Below, one piece after another: positions 57,092 through 64,000 of a stretch of DNA of 64,000 nt; the stretch's first letter is position 1; the number at the start of each line of letters is the position of its first letter. The stretch comes from Naasia sp. SYSU D00948 (GTDB taxonomy: Bacteria; Actinomycetota; Actinomycetes; Actinomycetales; Microbacteriaceae), in the NCBI RefSeq assembly GCF_017916515.1, contig NZ_JAFMTA010000001.1, positions 2,593,127 through 2,657,126 on the forward strand, given 5' to 3'. The translations under genes were made by a program, and so were the position numbers. The notes under the pieces are model-generated. The model was given only the letters and a program-made list of their open reading frames with translations, was not told the DNA's origin and ran no database searches.

Positions 57092-58567
57092 ATGACCCAG
57101 ACGACGGAGCGGGAGAGCGTTCGAGGAGGAACTCCAGTCGGCGCGATCGTGATGCTCGTGCTCGGCGGACTGCTGACCCTGGTCGGCCTTCCGATCGTCG
57201 CCGGCGGTGTCGCTGCGGCCACGTTCGCGGCCGCACAGGGCGACGAGGGCTTCGTCACGGCGCCGTCGACCCTGTTCGCCACCGACGCCTACGCGCTGAC
57301 CACGCCTCGCACGGCGGAGTTCGTCGGCGACGAGGGGACACCGGACCTGCCGTTCGACATCGGCGAGGTCCGGCTCCGGGCGTCCGGCGACCGTGCTCTG
57401 TTCATCGGCATCGCCGCCCAGGCGGACGTCGACCGCTACCTGGCGGGTGTGCATCGCACCGAGGTGACCGAGATCGGATACCACCCCTTCGAAGCCGAGT
57501 ACCGCGACATCCCCGGCTCCGAGGAGCCCGCCGACCCGACGCGTCAGACCTTCTGGGTGGAATCGTCGTCGGGCACCGGCGAGCAGGAGATCACCTGGAG
57601 CATCCAGCCCGGCGACTGGGCGATCGTGGTGATGAACGAGGACGGGAGCCCCGGTGTGTCCGCCCGGATCCAGTCGGGCTTCCGCAGCGACCTGTTCGCC
57701 CCGCTCGCCCTCGCCGTCCTCGGTACGGGGGTCCTCCTGGTGCTCGCCGGGATCCCGCTGCTGATCCTCGGGGCGACCGGGGTCGGCAGGTCGCTGCTTT
57801 CGGGACCGGGAGCCGCGGTACAGGCGGCCGTCGTGCCGGGGGAGGGGCTCCGGCCGATCCCGGTGCGGCTCGTCGGTCGACGGGGCGAGCCCCTGTCCCG
57901 CTGGCTCTGGCTCGTGAAGTGGCTGCTCGCAATCCCGCACTACCTCCTGCTGGCGCTGCTCTGGGTCGCGTTCCTGGTCACGACCATCGTCGCGGGGGTC
58001 GCGATCCTCTTCACCGGCCGGTATCCACGGTCCCTCTTCGAGTTCAACGTGGGCGTCCTGCGCTGGAGCTGGCGGGTGGGCTTCTACGCGTACGCCGCGC
58101 TCGGCACCGACCGCTACCCGCCGTTCACCCTCGCGAGCACCGACTACCCGGCCGATCTGCAGGTCGACTATCCCGAACGGCTCTCGAACGGCCTCGTCCT
58201 GGTCAAGTGGTGGCTGCTCGCGATCCCGCACTACCTCGTGCTGGCCGCGCTCACGAACGGATTGATGTTCCTGCCGAACGTCTGGCAGGGCTTCAGCGAG
58301 CTCGACTCGCTCACGGGCGCCGCCCGGACGGTGTCGGTTCTCGGCGCTCTCGTCCTCGTCGCCGGGTTCGTCCTGCTCTTCACCGCCCGGTATCCGAACG
58401 GGCTGTTCGACCTCGTCGTGGGCATCAACCGCTGGCTGTACAGGGTCGTGGTCTACGCGGCGCTGCTGCGCGACGAGTACCCGCCGTTCCGCCTCGACCA
58501 GGGACCGGACGAGTTCAGCGTCGACCGAGTGCCGGCGGGCCCGCGGGAGGGGTCGGCGCTCCGCTAG
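57092..58567 (+). CDS. DUF4389 membrane protein
   Basis: A 491-residue membrane protein. An N-terminal span ([22 protein letters not shown]) and an external domain of about 150 residues precede a span near residue 220. Two tandem DUF4389 units follow, each with the signature [21 protein letters not shown] / [21 protein letters not shown], then [19 protein letters not shown] / [19 protein letters not shown]. The function is unknown. GGAAGGGGAG is the ribosome site. A DosR-like box lies upstream. The 3' end overlaps the convergent P-type ATPase gene by 53 bp. Confidence 0.88.
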   Translation: MTQTTERESVRGGTPVGAIVMLVLGGLLTLVGLPIVAGGVAAATFAAAQGDEGFVTAPSTLFATDAYALTTPRTAEFVGDEGTPDLPFDIGEVRLRASGDRALFIGIAAQADVDRYLAGVHRTEVTEIGYHPFEAEYRDIPGSEEPADPTRQTFWVESSSGTGEQEITWSIQPGDWAIVVMNEDGSPGVSARIQSGFRSDLFAPLALAVLGTGVLLVLAGIPLLILGATGVGRSLLSGPGAAVQAAVVPGEGLRPIPVRLVGRRGEPLSRWLWLVKWLLAIPHYLLLALLWVAFLVTTIVAGVAILFTGRYPRSLFEFNVGVLRWSWRVGFYAYAALGTDRYPPFTLASTDYPADLQVDYPERLSNGLVLVKWWLLAIPHYLVLAALTNGLMFLPNVWQGFSELDSLTGAARTVSVLGALVLVAGFVLLFTARYPNGLFDLVVGINRWLYRVVVYAALLRDEYPPFRLDQGPDEFSVDRVPAGPREGSALR

Positions 58568-60995
58568 CGCGCGGCCCGCGGACCCACCGGCGGTGGACCC
58601 GGTCGAGCACCTCGACCGCGGCCGCCGCGACGAGCCCGACGGACCCGGCGGCGATCAGCAGCGCGGGAGGGGGCACGGGCAGCACGAGGAACTCGGCGAC
58701 GAACGGCACGGCGAACATCAGGACCGCGCCCGCGAACATCGCGGCGATGACGAGGATCCGGCGCGCGTCGAGCGGGCGGGAGATGACGACGAGGATCCAC
58801 AGGCCCGCGACGGTCAGCGTGATGACCGACGCGCTTCGGACGGCGTCCGGGTCGTCGGCGCCGGTGACGGAGCCCGCGATGTGCACCGCGGTGATCGCCG
58901 TCGTGACGATCGCCCCCGCGGGCACGGCGAAGAGCAGGGACCGTCGGAGGAATCCGGAGCGGTAGCGGCGGGGATTGGCCATGAGCGCGAGGAAGAACGC
59001 CGGGATCCCGATGGTCAGGCCGTCCGTCACCGACAGCTGCCGGGGCAGGAACGGGAACCCCCACAGCAGGGCCCCGAAGACGACCGAGATGAGGATCGCG
59101 TACGACGTCTTCGCGAGGAACAGCATGGACACGCGCTCGATGTTCGCGATCACGCGCCTCCCCTCCGCGACGACACTGGGGAGCCGGTCGAACCGCCCGT
59201 CGAGGAGCACGAGTCGCGACACCGCCTTGGTCGCGGCCGTGGCGGTGTTCATCGCGATCCCCATGTCCGCGTCCTTGAGCGCGAGGACGTCGTTCACGCC
59301 GTCGCCCGTCATGGCGACGACGTGGCCGCGGGACTGCAGGGCCCGCACGATGTGCCGCTTCTGCTCGGGGGTGACCCTGCCGAAGACGACGTGGTTCTCG
59401 AGGACCTCTCCCAGCTCGGCCTGATCCTCCGGAAGGCGGCGGGCGTCGAAGCAGTCCCCGGCGTCGAGACCGACCTGACGGGCAACCGCGCCCACGGTCC
59501 GGGGGTCGTCGCCGGAGAGGATGCGGATCTGCACGTCCTGCTGCCGGAAGTAGTCGAGGGTCTGGCGGGCGTCCGGGCGGACCACTTCGGTGAACGTGAG
59601 CAGCACGACCGCGCGCAGTCCTGGCGGAAGCTCCTGGTCCTGGGCGTCGACGCGCAGGTCGCGCGTCGTCGCCGCGAGCACCAGCGTCCGGCGCCCCCCG
59701 GCGGCGAGGTCGGCGGCGGCACGCAGCGCGTCGTCCGACGCGTCACGGAGGACGAGCTCGGGTGCGCCGAGCACCCAGGTGCCCGGCGCGGCACTGCCGT
59801 CGCCGAACTGCGCGGCGCTCCACTTCCTCGTCGAGTTGAAGCGGACGGCGGCCACCGGAGTGAGCTCGTGCGAGACCGGGAACTCGGTCGTGAGGCTCCG
59901 AGCCGTCGCGTTCGCGTTCGGGTCGGACCCGAACCAGGCGAGGGCGTCCCGCCAGCCGTCGGGAGGCGTCGCGCCGACGGGGTGCGTGGCGTCGAAGGCG
60001 ATCGCGCCCTCCGTGATCGTCCCCGTCTTGTCCAGGCACAGCATGTCCACGCGGGCCAGGCCCTCGACGGCGGCGAGCTCGCGCACGAGCACCTTCTGCC
60101 GGGCCAGGCGGACGCCGCCGACGGCCATCGCGACGCTCGTCAGCAGCACGAGACCGAGGGGGATCATCGCGATCGTGCTGGCGACGGCGCCCACGGCCCC
60201 CGTGCGCCAGGTCCCGGTCCGGATGGCGGTCTCCCATCCGCCGAGGACCTGCATCTGCCCGTTGATCACGATCAGCATGATCGGGGCGAGCATCCAGGTG
60301 ATCCAGCGCAGGACGCGGTCCAGCCCGGCCCGGATCTCCGACGCGACGAGGGAGAAGCGCTTCGCCTCCGCCGTCAGCTCGCTCGCGAACGAGTCGTCGC
60401 CGACCTTCGTGACCCGCACGAGCCCGGTCCCCGCCAGGACGCTCGACCCGGAGAGCGCGCCCGCCCCCGGCTCCTTCGCGACGGGGTCCGCCTCGCCGGT
60501 CAGCACCGATTCGTCGACCTCGAGCCCCTCCGACTCGACGACGGTCCCGTCCGCGGGAAGCTGGTCGCCGGGGCGCAGGACGAGCACATCGTCGAGCACG
60601 ACGTCCGCGATCGGGATCTCGACCTCCTCGCGGTCGCGCAGCACTCGGGTGCGGGGCGCGTTGACCACCGCGAGGCGGTCCAGGGACCGCTTGGCGCGGT
60701 ACTCCTGCACGACGCCGATGACCGCGTTCGCGACGGCCGACAGCCCGAAGAGCGCATCCCGCCACTGCCCCAGGACGAGCAGCAGGACGAAGCTGCCCGC
60801 GACGATCGCGTTGAACAGGGTGAGGACGTTCGCGCGGACGATGTCCCAGACGCTCCGGCTCGTGACATCGCTGACGGTGTTCGTGAGGCCCTGCGCGACC
60901 CGTTCGGCGACCTCCGCGCTGGTGAGCCCTTCCGGTGGGGTCGCGAAGGCGGTCGCCGCCCCTCCGGGCGCGCCGCGCGCCTGCTCAAGCGCCAT
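58515..60995 (-). CDS. CtpE-type P-type cation-transporting ATPase
   Basis: An 826-residue P-type ATPase. The actuator loop is [12 protein letters not shown], the phosphorylation site [11 protein letters not shown] and the hinge [22 protein letters not shown]. It lacks a heavy-metal-binding N-terminus and CPx motif, and the N-terminus ([17 protein letters not shown]) is like CtpE of M. tuberculosis, a calcium transporter. Cation specificity is inferred from that likeness only. ATG at 60995 is the first credible start, though with a weak ribosome site. Ten or so membrane helices are present, the last group after residue 620. It is convergent with DUF4389 and overlaps it. Confidence 0.9.
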   Translation of the reverse strand: MALEQARGAPGGAATAFATPPEGLTSAEVAERVAQGLTNTVSDVTSRSVWDIVRANVLTLFNAIVAGSFVLLLVLGQWRDALFGLSAVANAVIGVVQEYRAKRSLDRLAVVNAPRTRVLRDREEVEIPIADVVLDDVLVLRPGDQLPADGTVVESEGLEVDESVLTGEADPVAKEPGAGALSGSSVLAGTGLVRVTKVGDDSFASELTAEAKRFSLVASEIRAGLDRVLRWITWMLAPIMLIVINGQMQVLGGWETAIRTGTWRTGAVGAVASTIAMIPLGLVLLTSVAMAVGGVRLARQKVLVRELAAVEGLARVDMLCLDKTGTITEGAIAFDATHPVGATPPDGWRDALAWFGSDPNANATARSLTTEFPVSHELTPVAAVRFNSTRKWSAAQFGDGSAAPGTWVLGAPELVLRDASDDALRAAADLAAGGRRTLVLAATTRDLRVDAQDQELPPGLRAVVLLTFTEVVRPDARQTLDYFRQQDVQIRILSGDDPRTVGAVARQVGLDAGDCFDARRLPEDQAELGEVLENHVVFGRVTPEQKRHIVRALQSRGHVVAMTGDGVNDVLALKDADMGIAMNTATAATKAVSRLVLLDGRFDRLPSVVAEGRRVIANIERVSMLFLAKTSYAILISVVFGALLWGFPFLPRQLSVTDGLTIGIPAFFLALMANPRRYRSGFLRRSLLFAVPAGAIVTTAITAVHIAGSVTGADDPDAVRSASVITLTVAGLWILVVISRPLDARRILVIAAMFAGAVLMFAVPFVAEFLVLPVPPPALLIAAGSVGLVAAAAVEVLDRVHRRWVRGPRASGAPTPPAGPPALGRR

Positions 60996-61177
60996 CAGGC
61001 GGGCCTGCGCCGATTCCCGGAGGCATCGGGTGCGGCGGGCGGGAGAGAGCGGGCGGGCATCGGCGCTCCGTTCTGCAGTCGGGTCCCCTCGGCCTGCACA
61101 GTACTCGTGCGGTCCGGCGCGGCGACAGACCAGGGTGCGACGCCGTGCCGAGGGCGCCTCGCATGTCGGGAAGCGGC

Positions 61178-61624
61178 TCAGCTGCTCCGGTCGGTCCTCA
61201 GCCGGAGGCGCCTGCCCGTGATGGTCGCGGGCTGGATGCGGACGAAGACCGGCTTCGCCCCCGGGACCCAGGGGCTGAGCTCGCGCCGGGCGGCCTCGTC
61301 GAGCTCCTCCGCGCTCTCCAGGATGGAGGCTCTGCCGCGGATGACGACGCTCGTCCCCTCCGCGATGTTCCAGCGGTCGGCCTCGAAGGCGACGTACTGG
61401 TTGACGGCCAGCTCGAGGAGCTTGGTGCCGTGGGCCGTGCGGAACAGCACGGTCCGGGCGTCGGTGACGAAGTTCACCGGGAAGATGTCCGGCACACCCG
61501 CCACGCTGACCGCCAGCCGGCCGAGCTCCTGGCTGCGCAGGAAGTCCCAGCACTCGTCCTCGGTGAGCTCGACGACGGGCTTTGGGCCTGAGGCCTCCGG
61601 TGCAGTGTCCATCGTCCTCATCAT
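61178..61624 (-). CDS. Pyridoxamine 5'-phosphate oxidase-fold flavoprotein
   Basis: A 148-residue split-barrel protein of the PNPOx-like family 2. Typical segments are ECWDFLRSQELGRLAVSVAGVPDIFPVNFV, TVLFRTAHGTKLLEL and VAFEADRWNIAEGTSVVIRGRA. Such proteins bind FMN or F420 and reduce varied cofactors or act in nitroreduction; the substrate is unknown. Three in-frame ATGs lie within five codons; the first is given. A similar protein, Rv0080, is DosR-controlled in mycobacteria, but no clear box is seen upstream here. The gap to the ATPase gene (60996-61177) shows nothing else I can support. Confidence 0.82.
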   Translation of the reverse strand: MMRTMDTAPEASGPKPVVELTEDECWDFLRSQELGRLAVSVAGVPDIFPVNFVTDARTVLFRTAHGTKLLELAVNQYVAFEADRWNIAEGTSVVIRGRASILESAEELDEAARRELSPWVPGAKPVFVRIQPATITGRRLRLRTDRSS

Positions 61625-61657
61625 GCTCGGGCCGTGCCGATCGCGGAAGGACGGGCG

Positions 61658-61690
61658 CGAGGGAGGCGGCGGCGGGCGCCGCCCCCCTCG
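61658..61690 (-). terminator. Terminator of the ExeM-like gene
   Basis: CGAGGG-A-GGCGGCG and CGCCGCC-C-CCCTCG pair with one internal mismatch around a GCGGG loop, 8 nt past the stop at 61698 on the reverse strand. Confidence 0.75.
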
Positions 61691-61697
61691 CCGACTG

Positions 61698-64000
61698 TCA
61701 GGAGTCGGGGCCCTCCTGCTCCTCGCTTCCCGCGCCGCGGCCGCCGTCGAGATCGTCGTCGCCCGGCCCGCCGACCAGGCGGTCGTCGCCGTTCTCCCCG
61801 CGGAGCCGGTCGTCCCCGAAGCCGCCGAGGAGCACGTCCGCGCCGTTCCCGCCCTCGATCAGGTCGTCCCCGTCGCCGCCGCAGATGACGTCCTCGGCGT
61901 TCCCGCCGCGGAGCGTGTCGTCGCCGCCGAGGCCGAGGATAACGTCGACCCCGCTGGTGCCGATGAGGACGTCGTCCCCGTCGGTGCCGCGGAGGGTCGG
62001 CTCGAGCCCGTTGCAGCGCTCCGCGAGGTCGATGCCCAGCAGGAGGGGATCGTGGTCGCTGGAGCGGTAGGGGTCGGCGGCGTAGAGGACCGGGTCACCG
62101 GTGTACTGGTGCGCGAAGGACTCGACCGCGTTGATGTTCCAGTGCACGAGGTCGGTGACCTTCGCAGCCAGCTCCTCCGTCGCGAGTGCATGGTCGAGGG
62201 AGCCCGACATGTCGTCGAACACGTAGCTGTACCGGCCCGGGTCCAGCGTCTCGCCGAGGTCGACGTAGCCCGCCTCGCGCAGCGTCTCGATCGGATCCTC
62301 CTGCATGTAGGCGTTGAAGTCGCCGAGCAGCACCACGTCCTCGTCGCCGGTGGACGCCCGCAGCTGCTCGGTGAACGCCGCGAGGGACTGGGCCTGGCGC
62401 ACGCGGTCGCCGTTCCAGGCGCCCTGGCCGTCGCCGCTGTCCACGTTGTCGCCGGTGGCGTCATCCGCGGAGCCCTTCGACTTCAGGTGGTTCGCGACGA
62501 CCGTGAACAGGTCGCCGTCCTTGGTGAAGGACTGCGCGATCGGCTCCCGCGCGTTGTACCAGACGGTCTCGTCGACCAGGCCGGCCGGCTCCCCGACGGG
62601 AAGGACGACATCGCTCCGGTAGATGATCGCGTTGCGGATCACGTCCCGGTCGACCGCGTACAGCTCGTCGGGCAGGGGCACGTAGTCCCACACCGTCGCG
62701 CCCGCCGTCGCGTTCAGGCGGTTCACGAGGTCGGCGAGGGCGGAGTCGGCGTTCCCCGGCGTGAAGCCGGTGGAGTCCGTGTCCTCGATCTCCATCAGCG
62801 TGACGACGTCGGCCTCGAGCCCCTGGATCGCGGTGACGATCTTCGCGGCCTGCCGGTCGAACTCGGCGGCGCTCCGAGCTCCGCGCGCGTCCGGTCCGCT
62901 GTGCGTGACGAAGTAGTTGAGCACGTTGAAGGCGCCGACTTGGACGTCGCCGCCCACCTCGTCCGGTGCGGCCGGGCGGGTGTTCTGAGGAGCGAAGACG
63001 CCGGCGGCGGCGCCGTCGGAGGGCTGGAGGCGCCACTGGTCGAAGCCGTAGCCGAGCACCACGGGCTCGAGAAGCGTCAGCTCGTCGCCGACGCGGACGG
63101 GCGTGGTGGGGGAGAGGTAGGGCCGGGTGGCGACGGTGACGCGCGCGCTCAGTCCGTCGTCGAGCACGATCCGGCGCAGCGCGTTCGCCTCGGCGATCGC
63201 CTCCGCCTCCTCGCCCGGGCGGGCGAGCTCGGTCGGCTGGACGAGGAGCCCGCCCTCGGACAGGGTCAGCTCACCGAAGGACGTGAGGTCGAAGACCTCG
63301 CTCACGGTCAGGGTGTCGACGGGGGAGACGAGCATGCCCTCGAGCCGCTCGCGGGCCGCGTCGTCGGCGGGCAGGTCGAGCGGAGCAGGCCCGGGAAGGC
63401 TGGAGGCGTCGCCGTCGGTGCAGATCTCCGACTCCGCTCCGGCGCTGATCTGGGTCTGCCCGAAGCGCTCCTGTGCCGCGCCCGTGACCGCCACCGTGTC
63501 GCCGAGGCCGACGTCGACGGTGCTGAAGACGAACACCGCGTCGGAGGTGTGCTCGTTCCCGTCACCGTCCGGGTCCTGCAGGTGGAATCCCGAGAAGCCG
63601 GGGAGATCGGCCACGACGGTTCCGCGGACCGTGACCTGCTGACCCTCGACGGGCGTCGACGCCCCCTCGCCCTGGACGGCGCCGATCTCGTGGGTGACCG
63701 CGAGCTCGCAGACGGCGACCGGAGCCGGCTCCAGGGCGGTGTTCACGCGCCCCTTGGTCGACTCGGCGGGGCCGCTCCAGACGAGGGCATCCGCCGCGGA
63801 GTCGTAGGTGCGTGACAGCGAAGAACCGGGAGCCTCGGCCCCCTCGCGGACGCCGATGTCGGTGCTCGCGGTCCCGGCCGCGGGTCCGTTCGCCGCGGTG
63901 AACCGCCCCTCGTAGGAGAGGAACTCGAGCACCGTCCCGTCCGCGGACACGAGGGCGATCCCGTCGGGCGAGCCGTTCTGGATCCCGTCGACGGGGTAGT
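61698..64000 (-). CDS. ExeM/NucH-type extracellular endonuclease with RTX repeats (5' end beyond window)
   Basis: The frame is open on the reverse strand from the window edge (YPVDGIQNGSPDGIALVS...), so more than 766 residues are seen without the N-terminus. Order: end of a lamin-tail-like domain, an OB-fold (VRGTVVADLPGFSGFHLQDPDGD), an endonuclease/exonuclease/phosphatase domain (FNVLNYFVT, LMEIEDTDS, ANHLKSKG, LLGDFNAYMQ, SDHDPLLLGID), then about seven calcium-binding RTX nonapeptides (GGDDTLRGG, GGDGDDLIEGG). By family it is a secreted DNase that scavenges phosphate or degrades biofilm DNA. RTX tails usually need calcium and, in Gram-negatives, type I secretion; no secretion genes are seen. 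A GTG at 63950 is not the true start. Confidence 0.9.
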   Translation of the reverse strand, partial: YPVDGIQNGSPDGIALVSADGTVLEFLSYEGRFTAANGPAAGTASTDIGVREGAEAPGSSLSRTYDSAADALVWSGPAESTKGRVNTALEPAPVAVCELAVTHEIGAVQGEGASTPVEGQQVTVRGTVVADLPGFSGFHLQDPDGDGNEHTSDAVFVFSTVDVGLGDTVAVTGAAQERFGQTQISAGAESEICTDGDASSLPGPAPLDLPADDAARERLEGMLVSPVDTLTVSEVFDLTSFGELTLSEGGLLVQPTELARPGEEAEAIAEANALRRIVLDDGLSARVTVATRPYLSPTTPVRVGDELTLLEPVVLGYGFDQWRLQPSDGAAAGVFAPQNTRPAAPDEVGGDVQVGAFNVLNYFVTHSGPDARGARSAAEFDRQAAKIVTAIQGLEADVVTLMEIEDTDSTGFTPGNADSALADLVNRLNATAGATVWDYVPLPDELYAVDRDVIRNAIIYRSDVVLPVGEPAGLVDETVWYNAREPIAQSFTKDGDLFTVVANHLKSKGSADDATGDNVDSGDGQGAWNGDRVRQAQSLAAFTEQLRASTGDEDVVLLGDFNAYMQEDPIETLREAGYVDLGETLDPGRYSYVFDDMSGSLDHALATEELAAKVTDLVHWNINAVESFAHQYTGDPVLYAADPYRSSDHDPLLLGIDLAERCNGLEPTLRGTDGDDVLIGTSGVDVILGLGGDDTLRGGNAEDVICGGDGDDLIEGGNGADVLLGGFGDDRLRGENGDDRLVGGPGDDDLDGGRGAGSEEQEGPDS

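Noticed and set aside
58593-63815. A 1740-codon open frame on the + strand opposite the ATPase, PNPOx and nuclease genes
   Set aside because: It is the antisense shadow of GC-rich genes: low-complexity Arg/Gly/Glu/Val composition, no domains and no start context. The reverse-strand genes have complete catalytic motifs.

Overview
This window is GC-rich chromosomal DNA of an actinobacterium, most likely a member of the Microbacteriaceae or a close relative. That assignment rests on the gene set: SepH, DUF4193, DUF3093, DUF3710, DUF3159, DUF3000 and DUF7455 proteins, the dut-DUF3710-DUF3159 string, and a stand-alone AcnA next to dxs. Many genes start with GTG, and many promoters look leaderless (a TANNNT box 6-7 nt before the start codon). 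This is inference from family content; no 16S rRNA is present. There are no CRISPR arrays, IS elements or prophage genes.

Layout. 1-2.4 kb: a glycosyltransferase (cut by the window edge) translationally coupled to a GH1-like glycosidase. 2.6-4.3 kb: an ECF42-type sigma factor with its DGPF/YCII partner and a matching promoter. 4.3-17 kb: topoisomerase IV parE and parC flank an FtsH protease, a flavodoxin-like reductase, a phosphoribosyltransferase-hydrolase fusion and an erythromycin-esterase-like protein; a phosphodiesterase and sepH follow. 17-25 kb: DUF4193, DUF3093, dut-DUF3710-DUF3159, acnA, dxs. 25-34 kb: a repeat cluster, a RibD-like reductase, gdhA, fadA-fadB, RNase D with DUF3000, and an alpha/beta hydrolase. 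34-42 kb: a RibD-like reductase, sufE, a rhodanese, zapE, amtB behind GlnR-type boxes, an AI-2E-family membrane protein, small hypotheticals and four tRNA genes.

From the tRNA cluster (42.0 kb) to about 53.4 kb the character is accessory: a DUF4062-STAND ATPase, a pentapeptide-repeat membrane protein, about 1 kb of debris, two paralogous secreted deacetylase/FG-GAP proteins plus a 3'-end remnant of a third copy, an Hsp20 and an ABC1 kinase. 53.4-64 kb holds an orphan solute-binding lipoprotein, a secreted protein, two zinc-finger nucleases of different folds, a DUF4389 membrane protein, a CtpE-type P-type ATPase, a PNPOx-like flavoprotein and an ExeM/NucH extracellular nuclease with RTX repeats that runs off the window.

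The most interesting cross-cutting signal is a family of palindromes close to GGGACC-WW-GGTCCC. They lie about 55-65 nt before several stress-type genes (PRTase-hydrolase/EreA pair, Hsp20, a secreted protein, DUF4389) and between two small divergent genes. They resemble the mycobacterial DosR/DevR box, and several downstream families are also in the M. tuberculosis DosR regulon. Other regulatory signals are an ECF42 autoregulatory promoter, a perfect 18-bp palindrome at the acnA promoter, a GlnR box at amtB, and a motif shared by gdhA and the neighbouring reductase gene.
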